Source: Ascaris suum (lineage: Eukaryota; Nematoda; Chromadorea; Rhabditida; Ascarididae). Taken from it: a DNA stretch of 64,000 nucleotides. Under the pieces are notes generated by a model, which did no database searches, was not told where the DNA came from, and saw only the letters and a program-made list of their open reading frames with translations. This document shows, in pieces, positions 29,101 through 55,839 of the stretch. The stretch lies in contig CM024187.1 of assembly GCA_013433145.1 (NCBI GenBank), positions 17,225,826 to 17,289,825 of the forward strand. Reading direction: 5' to 3'. Position 1 is the first letter of the stretch. Each line of letters begins with the position of its first letter. The position numbers and the translations under genes are program-made.

Positions 29101-32100
29101 TGACCGTCCTCAGTGTTACGACGTTGCAGAAGACGCCATCCTTAATATTACATACTGCAACTGCTTTGCTGCTTTATTGCACACGACGAATCAGAGACGA
29201 GCAGAAATCAAAGTGTGTTAATAAATGATCCTTTACAGAAGCGAATGGATGAGTACTTCAGGCAGTATATATGGAAGAACATTATACAGAAATGTCTTCC
29301 GTGTCCATCACTGTCCATCAGTATAAACCATCGCTTTGGCATCTTCCTGCCCAAATACCCATATCTGCTAAATTTGACGGCGATCTTAACGCTCCTGACA
29401 CCCATTTCACAATCACAGCGAAAGCACGCCTCTCCCGAGAACTCTAGCACAGAACATGATTTCAGCCATCCTCACGCCCGAAGGGTCCATCAGTGAAGTT
29501 TGACAGCGATGTAAGTTTGCAGCCTCCCACATATACTCAAAAAGTACCCTTCTTCTAGAAGTTCGGGCCTCTAACCCCAAGATGGAACAAAAAAGTATCC
29601 CACCTCACAGTGGTTCGGTTTTCCGAATGCGTTATCTCATTAAAACTTTAGGTGCGTGCTGTACTCAAGCATGTGTTAGATTTGCTATTTTGCATCTTGC
29701 CACAAAGTTTCTGAATTTCGTCGCCCATTTTATTGCTTTGTTGCTTTGTAACGACAACTAGAAGATCGCGGCAAGCTCGACCGTTGATGAATTTGCGGAG
29801 ACTGTCGAGCCATTAGTTCTGTTGATCGTGAGACCGTACTTAGAGAAGATAGTTGGACTGCAAAAAGAAATGTTTGTCATGCAGAAACAAATATTTCATA
29901 GGATCCTCGAACTTCACAAAGAGATGTTGATAAAGATCACTGCTAGGCAATCTCCACACTCTGCAGCTGATTGTTGATCGTTGGTCCAAGCCAAGGCATC
30001 TTAACAATTGTTTGAGACAAGGAAGTCTGAACCAAAAACTGACTATATCATTTACAAGCAGCGTGTTGCTGACAGGATTCACGCTTCCCAAGCAACCACT
30101 GATGCAGGAGAAACCAGATGGAGTCCATCTGGGAAAAGGAACTTCACAGATCTCTTGCATCAGCCATTCGGCTGTCGAGATCGTGGGGTAGACGCACTGC
30201 AACGTAAATGCGTTCGCCTTCAAAGCCAAACGTTCGCTGCAAATACATCTACGCCTTTCCCTGACCAGGGTGGACTCTTTCAACAAGCATTAACTGACAG
30301 CCTCAAAATGCATGCAGGGTAGCGTAGTAAAGTTCTTTTCTGTACTTTAATGCACGTAGTATAATCATTAGATTTCTGAGGGAGGAGGTCTTACTAACCA
30401 AAACTAGGACTAGGTCAGATATTTTCCTTCGGAAAACTGGCCGTCTCCTTGAACGACTGATTTATTTGTCCTACTAAACGGGTGCTACCAGGTATTTCCT
30501 TGCGAACGTTAAGCTGATATGAAGAACAGAGGGGGCTGGGTAGCCTTATCATTAACTGGGTATGTAAATATTGTTGAAATTGCTGCCAGACCCAGATGGT
30601 CCGGTGGCGAGTTGTTACGCCGTGACATACTGCCGTCAAAAAGTTTCGTCTGATCTCTGCCTATCGAGCACCTGATACTTGTATATCTGGTCCTAAACAG
30701 TTCCTTGATTCGATTCTGATACGTCAGGTCGTTTGTAAAGTCGATCAGGACATGCAAAGACATGCAATATATCGGCTTGAAAGATATGCCACTTATTCTG
30801 TACTAAGCTCTTTGCTGACGACCCCCAAGATATTTGTCCGTTGCATGATCCTGCCCAAGACTTTCGTATTCAGCAGAGTGACTTTCATGCATTTGCCACG
30901 TGGTCAAAATTACAGCAGTTAAATGTTCCACATAAACCTTCATGTTCTTCATGTCAACTGGTTTCACCTCGCTAAAAGATGACGCAGTACAAACAATGTT
31001 CTGCATGGTTCTCGACTTCGCGCTATACGATATCGTTAAGGCAACAATTCCCTCAGCTTTTACGCTGCGGCTGGGTCGTTTCGATCTACACACTGCTGCT
31101 GCTCTTACGTATTAAAGTCTACTCGGTCTACTCGGTCTACTCGTCTTAGTTGTAGTTCTGCGGACGTTCTTTACTTCCTTTCCGTTCATGCCCACATATT
31201 TTGTATGTTTTCCCACTTCCGAGATTAAAATAAATAAGCAAATAAGCAAATATTCACGGACTGCAATTCTTGCCAAGAAATTCTTAGGCGATGACGGAAA
31301 AGATTTTACGTGGAAGCCAGATTGTCAGCGGTGACGATGCGCGAGCAGAAGGGCTTGCACAGAGACAAGATAGGTTGGAGCAAACACCAAAATTTGGATA
31401 AAGAAGTAAACCAAAACATGCGATTGGCACTTCCCGATTAAAAGAGGTGCGGGATGCTACAGCAAGGTGTGGGGCTGTATGGAAGTCCACCATACTTATG
31501 GAAGGTTCAGCCTGAAACAACGGGAAAATAAGATGACGCGTTACGGTGTGGATGGGTGAGGAAAGCAGTCGGCACTGAAGACCTTACAGAAACCGTAAAC
31601 GATTGCCATGACAAACCACCTTCCAACAACACAAAGTGGAAACACAAATTTCATTTAATGCAGCAGTACGAAAAAGATAAAGAAACGCCCATCACAAGTT
31701 TATTTCCTTCTTAAAATTTTGGCTCGTTGCTTGTTGTGCACCGCCATCAAACTGCAGCCCAATCTGCCTTCACCATGCAGACAGGGAAACTGGTATGTAG
31801 ATGAGTTCATGCTTCGCAAATATTTGAAGCAACACAACCTACACTATCGCTCATTGTCACTGGCTAGCATCATAAACTCCAAAGGTTTTGCTGAAGCGCT
31901 CAAATGCTTGAGTCCTAAACATCCGTTTTCATATTTTGTCATTTCAGTAGAACTTAGCATTCCATCTAGAAAGCGCTGCTGCGTCGCTTCGCCCGAGCAT
32001 TCCCATACTTCTTCATCAAGCAAATCACAGCTTTCAGAAGACGCTAACGAACGCTTGTCGCTACCCTTGAGCTCTCTCGATGCACAACAACTGTTCAGCC

Positions 32101-35003
32101 ATGTTGCTAGACCGTATACAAAAAGCGAACGAGGCAACTGGACACTAAGACCTCTACGCTGCTACCCTTCCCTGAATGCATACGCGAGTGTGATGAATAC
32201 ATCGGACCCGGTTTCCTGAGGTCAGATACTTCATCCAGTGTGCAAAAAACCAGCAGTTTGAGTGAACGGTTTGGCAAGCTTCTAGAAAATGGTGTGCCAC
32301 ACTTTGCCGACGTATTGGGAATTAAATATCTGACGATCGTGACTTAAACATCGCCCGGTTATAATAATGACGAGTTCGCGAATTCACGGTAACAAAGACA
32401 TGTGCTAGAATCTACAAGGCACGTTCCGTCCTCGGCAAATGGCTGGCTCGTGGCATCTCCGTTTCACACTCCCTGCTAACCTGTTTCCTAGGTTTTCTTT
32501 CTATTACGGCTTTCCAAAAACGGTCTTTATCTCCCATTCGGCTACAGATCTATCAGTACGCCGTCCAGCTACAGCTGTCGCGCTGTTTTCCATCAAACCT
32601 TAGTGACATCCACTTAACTGTTCCCGATTGGTCCTCCACTCATCGTCGATGTCGGCATAACAAGCTACATGAAGCTTGAATGTAACCGTCAAGCAAGGTT
32701 TCGTTTCACAAATACCTTCCAGCTGGAAAACGAAATTTTGGTCAAATTTTACCTGCCGAAAAATACCGATTAGCCGCTCTTTACTAAAGCCGGTTTATGT
32801 TGAAAGTTTGTGGCCGGCATGCAACCTTCACTACAGAAGTGCGTCCGCTTACAAACGAATTCCGGTTTTCTACCGACTGCCTCGGTAGACAACGAAGCGA
32901 TATTTTTAAAATGCGTTCCGCTTTAACACTACTCCCCCTCACGCTCTCCCCCACCTCTTCAAGAGGAAAACCGCAAAGGTGGATTAAAGTAAAACTTCCT
33001 GTTAACTGTGGCCCTGAAAGGTGTGAACGTGGAGCATTACAGACAGAACTCTTTCCAAATTACCAACAGAGCAAATGAAAATACGTCAAATCAGCAAACT
33101 CATTATTCAAGCAAAGCAGCGAAACCATCAACAGCTCTCAGAAATTCTCATTACGAAAAATACTTCAACGGAGATATGACGAAAATCGTCAACGATTTCG
33201 CACAAAACTGCCCGCTGCCTCATGCCACCTGAAAACATTGTGCTCTCGAAACAATCGTCTACGCTCACTTTACAACCCTGATTAAATTCAAGTAAGGTGT
33301 GCATGCCCTTTAGACACTCGATTTTTTGCTGGAGGGAGGGGGGTGCAGCAGGAGGGAGGCTGCTGATCCTCGAACGAATCAGCAATACGGCACGAGATAG
33401 GTGGGATCTTTCCGCCGTCTCAGCTAGGGCGAAAATCCAGCATCAATAATCAATGAGAAAGAATGGAATCTCACAGTTTTTTGGCTATCGAGTGATTTCA
33501 CTCGACCCACCATTAAGGCTAAGTTGTGAAAGTTGGTGCATATGATGCAGGGTGACTTTCATACATACTACATTCCACTTTTGGATGAAATACAGGCATG
33601 TATAGATATGAAAAACTTGCACACATATTACACGGATCGGATCTTCATTTTACACTGGGCACATTAATAAAGCGTGCAATCATTGCTTTGCATAATTAAT
33701 ACTGCTGGTAACTTAGGAAACTAAGGTCACGCGAAAGATTACAAAAGCGCATATCGCGACAATTCTTCTCGCACGTTTCTCTATTTGTTGCAATTTTCTC
33801 GGACACCATATTCAGTGAGTCAGCTCGTTTTAAGAAATTAGGCGACATATGTGCATCACAGTGTCATTGCTGTGCCATAAGACATTAGCTCTCTGGTAGC
33901 AACGCTTACACTACTATGCTGCTGGACACTTCCGCACCATCATGTTTGCATCGCGGATACTTTTGCTTTCGCTGGGGATCTCTCCATTAAAGTGCATTTA
34001 AATCTGATAGCCTTTAGGCACCGTGAAACAGCTGCGCTTGGGCACTGCGCCGATAACGCCTAAAAATTTCACGAAACTGCAAACGACTTTTTGTTAATCA
34101 CTGAAAAAGCAGCATGAGGATTTAATTCATAACGAAAAGAAAAAACCCATTAGCGTGAGCTCGCCATTCTTCCACGAGATTACTTAGCATGCCAAAGTAA
34201 CCTGGCACGCGTGCCAAACTGCGTCAGCATCAAACTCGGTGTCGGCAACTGCCGTATTTTAACTGCAACCGCAAAAACATGAGTCACACCCATTGTTGGC
34301 AAACACTGGCTGCCCGCTTTCGATTCGGCTCAATCCATCTCCATATGACCCTAATTAAATATCATTCCTAATTCAGATCCGGTCACTACTGCAATCGAGA
34401 CCGGGCTCAATCCATACCCCGTCGACTAGGGTACGGGTCAAATTCAGGTTAATTAGGACCCTATCGAACGAAGTCTGGATTTTCTGTTTCTGAAAAATAG
34501 GTATGAAAAAGTTTCAGAAACAGGAAAATAACAACAGCACAGCAACAGTACCGAACAAAAAAACAAAGCCTTCTAAAGGAACGAAGAAAGCAGTTTAAAA
34601 ATATAAGAAAGAGGTATGAAAAAAACGTCGGGCCAAGAAACGTGGGATTTCTACCTGCACTGACATAGAATACTGCGCCGAATTCAAATGAGCTACAGAA
34701 ACCTTATCGCTCTGCTTCGAGTATGGTATTGCTGAGTTTCGCTTACGCCTTTCTCAGCCTGTTTTTGCTGGAGGATTTAGGGTCGCTATCGGTAACACGA
34801 GCATATTTTGTCAAAAACCTGATAAATGATCCACATGATCCTGCGAAAACGAATTTCTGCGGTCACTCCACACAAATTATATCACAATAAAACAACTATA
34901 GCGTTTCCATTCAACTTCTGCGTAGGCCATATATGTCTATCCAGGTATCCTCAGATCACTCCAATCCTCAATGTGATCAATATGCCACAACAATAAAGAT
35001 GCC
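26104..35003. other. 8.9-kb stretch without a recognisable gene
   Basis: It lies between the 3' ends of two converging genes (MANSC plus, EFL1 minus). Patches at about 29.9-30.3, 31.3-32.2 and 32.4-33.3 kb are less AT-rich and open in several frames on both strands. The longest is 31719-32219 plus, 166 codons, which I cannot assign. These may be old transposon remnants. A nine-base unit (GTCTACTCG) repeats three times at 31117-31143. A Pyr-rich CCT run occurs near 27890-27910. Confidence 0.55.
34327..34416. repeat. Small repeat with internal hairpin
   Basis: GGCTCAATCCAT occurs twice in direct orientation, at 34327-34338 and 34404-34415. Between and around the copies are CCGGTC/GACCGG inverted arms and CCTAATTAA ... 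TTAATTAGG arms (about 34350 and 34451). A diverged relative of the core appears at about 57665-57710. This suggests a low-copy dispersed repeat; its class is unknown. Confidence 0.4.
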
Positions 35004-49709
<14,706 letters not shown>

Positions 49710-52120
49710 CTAAAGGTTCGCATCGCTCAGACAGCAATAAGAATTCTCGCATTCACCATCACCCTTACTTTCCCTCAAGGAATGATAATAACGAGGTAGT
49801 CTTGTGCTCACTGCCACATTCCAAAATTTGCATGTTTCATACCCGCAATCTGTGACTAATCTACAGTAGTTAAACAGTGCCGTTTGATGACAATGATTGA
49901 AAATAATACATCGATGAGGCGTATCATGGAGATGAGGTCAACATTATCACTATGGTCTATACAGAAATGGTGAGAAGACGTGCCGTATTAATCTGAAAGT
50001 GGTCCTGAAACTCCAACAAGAATGAAAAGTGAGTTTTAAAACTCGCAATTTCATACCACTCTTCCTTCTCTCTCCCAATTCTCCCTCTTACCTCATGCGT
50101 GGAAATCTCTTGAAAAAATTTCCAAGAAAGAAAAAGGGACACTTCTAAACGAGAGTGAAAACAAGATGCAGTTGGAATAAATTAATTTTAAGAATAAAGG
50201 TGACTGGAAAGTAAATCCAAACAACTTCCAAATTTTTAGGAAATATTTAATCGCCTAAATGCAGCCAAGATTTGTGCAGTTAAAATCCAGAGAGAAAAAG
50301 GGCGAGAGAGAGACACCTCCAAAAGGATGCCAACCCAATCAACTGCTCTAAACGATATACTGCCAGAATTACGACAGAAAAACATGACACCCATGATCCG
50401 AAGTCATCATCAACGTGTTACTGGCTCTTCCTTCATATCCGATGCTAGAGATCGTTAAGCAGGATCTAGAACATATGCAAGCAAGTGGTCGAAGGCAATG
50501 TGCATACCAGCTCTCCCGACTCGACTACGCATGGGCACTATGAACAGTACCGCTTGAAGCAGAGGATGAAGTAGCAAAGGCCGAAAAACGTTCACAGGCG
50601 ATAAAAAATGCATGCGCTTTCCGAAGCAAGTTGAACCAAATGAACTCATTGCACCTGACGCTGCACTTAAATTATGCCGAATTAAAAAAAATCCCACAAG
50701 AACACTCACCCACCCTTGTACTTTAAATTATTTCTAGGCAGAGAGACAAGACGTACACTTCCGGATGATCTACATGGAGGGTTTATTTGGACCGAGATAG
50801 GCACATTCGATTACGATTTTCTTAAGAATCGCAAATGTGCGCAAAATTTCTTGCATATATCCTGACTGTGAAGATACGTACGGTGATTTCAAGATGAAGC
50901 ACTTGTCAAGCACTAGAAAAACCTCCGAGGTGAAGGATTCGAAACGCTTTCCCATGAGGAAGCAGTGTTAGCCTGATAAATGTTCATGTCCGCAAACTAC
51001 TCTTGTACAATACTTATAGCTAGAGCCTATCACATACACCGCATCCCTCGGATGGGAGCAGGGTCAAGCACTTAGAATTGTCTCATATCGATAATAACAA
51101 TGGGGCTCATTTCCTCTCACTTGCTTTTTGTTCCCCTGAGGCAGTCGCCACAGTTGACATTTGTCAACTGAGCTTCAGAAACAGAAAAAAAGCGTACTGA
51201 TGAGAAGACATCAGTGACGGCATCGCTAGAACTCATAGCTCGTCCCTGAAGACGCGCCTCGTATCGGGCAATTGCCCGAGTCGTCACAAAACGACAAACC
51301 TGCAAAGGATCCGTGCAGCAGCGTCTCTTAAGTCAGTACATCAGGAACATTATGTCACGAACGATCTAATAAAAAAAGATAATACCTCAGGTTGCCTTTC
51401 AAAGCATAAAATCAATGACTAGAAAGGGAGGTTGCAAAGTGGTTTTATATACAAGCGAAATGCCAATGGTCGAGAGAAGACTAATAGGGTATACAAGAGC
51501 ACTAATCAATGGGATAGATAAAAAACTCAAACGACAGCAAAGCGAAAGACCAATGAAGTAAGAACGCTCTGTCCGGTACATTGCCCTTTCCGGTCCCTCG
51601 AAAGGGAGAGGGCGCTTTGTAACGTGATGATTCATAGGATGGACTCGCGAGGAGGTTTCTACGTTATGAAAAACCTCAGCTGGGTTGAGGATATTTTGGA
51701 AGGAGGGGACTCTCGATCCTGTGGAAGACGGAGGGTGAGAAACGTCGGTGTTTTTACAAGATCGTTTTCGCGTTGTTTATGCTATTCTGCAGTATCGTTT
51801 TCACGTAAAGCATATTACATCATAATTTATGAGGATTTCGGTGCTCTGAACTATAATACAGTATGGTTTATGAAGTTTTCAAGGTGTTGAAGTGCAGGAA
51901 TATTGCTTTCGAGATGTTGGAGGAAATAAAGTGTACCAGACTATACTTACAAAAAGACAGTAAATTATCAGCACTAGCTTGCGACGTTCTTGCTGATTGA
52001 TCTCTCTCTCTCCCATAATCATGAAATGTTTCTGTTGGTTTTTGTAGTCGTCTACGCCGGTCTCGATTTGGCGTCATGTCGTAGAGATTCTTAATAGACT
52101 ACGAGTGATTTCGCTAATTC
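49710..52120. other. Upstream of EFL1: unassembled exon-like segments
   Basis: The missing N-terminal EFL1 exon (about 15 codons, phase 0 exit) should lie here or just beyond, but no candidate is convincing. Three minus-strand segments have splice-like borders: 52077-51951 (ATG, 42 codons, strong gtaagt exit), 51299-51121 (59 codons between tttgcag and gtgaga) and 50955-50882 (ATG after tttatcag, exit gtacgt). Their phases do not chain simply. Confidence 0.4.
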
Positions 52121-53050
52121 GAGACCTATTTTCTTTCCTCATGAGGTTGAAAATGATGCCGCGCGTCGTTTTTTGCGAGGTTGATTTCGTCAGTGATTGC
52201 AATTATGTTAACCTGTACCGGAGAATTTCGCGAAAAGTGTGCTAAAAATAGAGAACTTCCAGCTTCATTGCAATGTAATATTGTGGGTGAACATAAGGGC
52301 TGAAGGAAGACACGCAACACATTTGCGATACAGGCCTATAATGTGGCGTATTTTTCGTACGCTGTTATCTTTGTATATGGCGGCCACATTTGCATTTTTC
52401 CATACCTCACGCTATTTTCCAGCTGAAATAATGCAGTCACCGTTCTGCACGACCGAAAGACTACAGTTCTGGCTCGAACTCGCTTCTCCAATTCCAACGT
52501 TTGCAATTACATTAGACCGTAGTACATTCTTTGAATGCATATAGGTGAACGTCACCATAAAATGTCGATCGTGAACTCGACCAACCACAGTCTACCTCAG
52601 CCCCCATTATGCTTTTTGACTGTGTTCGTCATACTCCGGTATCACCTTTTGTAATTAACCATTGTTCACCCGACATCACTTATGCGACACGTTTCCCTTC
52701 ACTCTGTCTTCTTCGAACACATCAACTAACGGAGTTCCCGCGTGTTCCTGCGACTCTATGGAGTTTTTTTTTTTTCAACGTAGAAAATCTCCCGTAGGAC
52801 CGGAAAATTTTTGGGCGCGGGACCCTCGTGGTACAAAATTTAGGAGTCATTTTCACGCGGGTAGGGGTGGGGAATGGTAGACTTCAAGCATTAGATGTAA
52901 GTGCTAAATACCTACAAGAAGTACCCTTTTATCCCCATAAACAATGCGATTAAACTTTCAACGCATTTGAGGCACTTGAAGTAAACCCTGTTCTCACCTC
53001 TAGTTCGCAAGCAAAATCAGAAAAAAGCTGCAGTAAAGCATGGCATTAGG
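52121..53050. other. Gene-free stretch
   Basis: No recognisable gene. A plus-strand frame at 52239-52544 includes a hydrophobic start (MWRIFRTLLSLYMAATFAFF) but leads nowhere recognisable. Confidence 0.4.
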
Positions 53051-53054
53051 ATGA

Positions 53055-53261
53055 TCAAAAAGCAAATGTGAATTCAACAAACTCATAGATATCCCCGAGG
53101 TCGAAATGTTTGAGGCAGGCAACGAACACAGAGGCATTACGTACTGAGACGACATCAACAGGAAGTTTATTACACACAACGATCCGGGAGGGACACACGG
53201 CATAAACCGAATCCCTACGATTGCATGCTTTAAGCTTTGTGATGCTCAACACATTTGACAA
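53055..53261 (-). pseudogene. C-terminal remnant of a LINE reverse transcriptase
   Basis: The minus-strand frame reads KACNRRDSVYAVCPSRIVVC then NKLPVDVVSVRNASVFVACL. This matches the common end of CR1/jockey-type polyproteins, R..F...RVVxxWNSLPxxVVxAxSVxxFKxxL, with substitutions such as Cys for Trp. No upstream polymerase blocks were recognised next to it, so it is a short fragment. Confidence 0.5.
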
Positions 53262-55286
53262 GTGGAGGAGTTTAGCTAAAAGACCTCGGCACTTTGATCA
53301 AAAACAACTGCTGCCAAGCGGCCTCGAAAAAAAAAGACTGCGTCCGCATTTCTTTAGCGACCTGCGCTTTGTTTTAAAGCTTCGTTGTTTCTCTTTCTCA
53401 ATTTGACAGATCTCCGTATGCCCGGTTGAAAAGAAGCAATTAGTTCGTTTCTTCTAACACGCCACCTTTTTTATCTCATGTGTCCCCTACCCCCTCTCAT
53501 TTTCCAGATTTATTAATCGTATCGTGAACGAGCGAAACAACCCTCCGTTCATAAATTCATCACGCCAAGTTTCATATGAAGTTTGTTTCACCTTTCTTCA
53601 CTGCGATCCCCCTCTTCCATTCCCATCGTCCACTCATAGACAAAGCTCAAATTGTAATGCTTTTGAAGGAGGATAATAAAATCGTCAATGAACTCGACGT
53701 TTTCAGCAAATTCATAACTGTGTTCATAGGAAACTTCGAGCAAAAATTTGTGGTTAAAGCCACTGCCAGTTGGGCGCAACAAACATACAAACCGCTTACG
53801 GTTGAAGCCCACGCAGACACGATTCATACAGGATAATCCACGATAACGTGTGGAAGAGTGGGGACTGGACGTGGTTCATGAAGTATTCGGGAAGAACAAC
53901 ACAGTCTTGCAACCACCACTGCCGTTTACAGCTCTTTAAGCAACAAAAATATGGAGAAAACACATTCCGATAACACTAACACCTTCACTGACGCAATGGC
54001 CACCCAATGCTGTGCAAATGCTGTGAACAGACAAGCGAACTCTCTCACCGATCGGTGCTAAAAATTGGCAAAGCCAGAGAAAAAGACGGCTAATACTAGA
54101 AGGATTAAGGAATGGAACTGCAGCAAATTGCACGATGCTTTAGGCAGGTATTTTCTCGACAATATCAAAGAGAATACATTTCGTCGAAAGCTAACGAGGG
54201 ATCGCTTTTGATGGTTTTATTTGCGAAAGTGATAAAAACTGCTTGGAACACGGAAGACAGCATGAAGAAAGAAGCAGCGACGCAGAACGAGTGAAGTAGT
54301 ACGTCCGCAGTAAATAGCTAAAACTCGAAAAATTTATGTTGGCTGAAATGGGTGTTGCAAGGCGCATGGTTTGTTTTATTACCGAAAGGTTGTCCCAACC
54401 TAAAATACCTTTTTTAGAGGAGTGGGCTGTAACAGTATTCCTTCTAGGTTTTTCTCCGAAGAATGCAAACCCCAACCCTACCTCATAGTTGGTACTGAAT
54501 ACGTCAAAATAACTCGCAGAAAGTGCACACCGTTCGCATAACGACTGAGTCTTTCAGAAACGTCGTTCAACTATAAAACCACAAAGGTCTTAGCACACCT
54601 CACTTTGGAACTTACTAACGGCAGTATGTTCTTTGCACTGCAGTTTAACCACTTTCACTCCAAATATCTTCACAAGGAAGGATCAGATGCCCTCCACCCG
54701 ATCCCACAGTCCGGCGACCATGTGTCCCTTTGGCTTCTTTAACGGTCAGATAATAATCCTTCGTAGATGACCGACGCTGTTATCATCGCTGTGCATTTTC
54801 GAATGAGCGAACTTTGTGGGTGCACAGTTGGCTTAGAACGCTGTACAAGCGAACAACACAGCGGCATTTCCGTTAAGATCCAGTTATGTAAAAGTTAGGA
54901 GAGAGGGGAAGACTCATTTTCAAAGGTCGCTTTATGCTGATCTGGAGTAATCAAAAACACAGTCGTCGAAATGAAATTTATGCAGAAAAAACATTCAAAC
55001 ATTCAACTAAGTTATGCACGCGCAAAGTTCGACCATTCGAACGGGCACAGCGACAGTTTGAGCAATGTGTATGTTCTAAAGATTATCCGAGTGTCGTCGT
55101 TACCTTGAAAGGTTAAGTGGCTTTCAAAAGGTGACGTCTAACCTTGAAAGGTGGTACGTTTGTATCCCAACCTCCTTTAAAACATCTACTTTTCGTTCCC
55201 GTGATGTTTGACGCTCAAACAATTGGCAAGATAGGTGCTTTCTCCAGCCCATTCTTTTCAAAATAATAAGCCATTGTTAATTTCAG
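53262..55286. other. Gene-free stretch
   Basis: No recognisable gene. A short plus-strand frame at 54112 (MELQQIARCFRQ then gtattt) looks like a first exon but has no partner. Minus-strand 53588-53827 is open for 79 codons without known motifs. Confidence 0.4.
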
Positions 55287-55558
55287 TATATCTGCGGACA
55301 CAAAACATCATGCTTACATGGAAACAGGTAGAACAACTTATGGCGGTGAAGAGTCGAGAGTTAGCAGTGAATGGTTGAATTTTACTGTGCCCGAGCATTT
55401 AATAAGAATCGACCAGCCGAGCTCATCGAATTTCATGACAAGCTTTTTTGGGGATTTTCGAGCAGAAAAAAAGGGTAGAGAACAACCTTGCAAGCAAGTT
55501 AGAGATGAGGATTCCCGTCCCGTCACACAAATCGATCTGAAGGGTTGGAAATTGATCG
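55287..55558 (+). CDS. Candidate orphan exon, product unknown
   Basis: Bounded by acceptor gttaatttcag and donor ATC|gtaaga, open for 90 codons with good protein character, including SEWLNFTVPEHLIRIDQPSS and VTQIDLKGWKLI. Entry needs two bases from a previous exon; exit is phase 0. A following segment at 55796 (after actcgcag, VKQTSACNITEKL, exit gtaagc) would continue in frame. No family is recognised, no start or end was found, and open frames of this length also arise by chance here. Confidence 0.3.
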
Positions 55559-55693
55559 TAAGAAATGCTTAATTTCGACAATTTGCGTGGATTCTGTCGT
55601 GTGCTAAAGGCAGATACTAACTCGTCAACTCAATATCCTTGATTATCACTTACAAGGTTTTAAAAAATGGGGAGGGGCCTCTTTAGAAATTAC

Positions 55694-55706
55694 GGGGGGG
55701 GGGGGG
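55694..55706. repeat. G13 homopolymer
   Basis: Thirteen consecutive G within GGGGTACA context; no associated gene. Confidence 0.9.
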
Positions 55707-55839
55707 TACAGTCAAATTAAGTGATGACATCACCACAGAAACGTAAAGAGATATAAAATGACGTCGACGAATATTAAAATATCAAACTCGCAGGTAAAAC
55801 AAACCTCTGCATGTAATATTACGGAAAAACTACGTAAGC

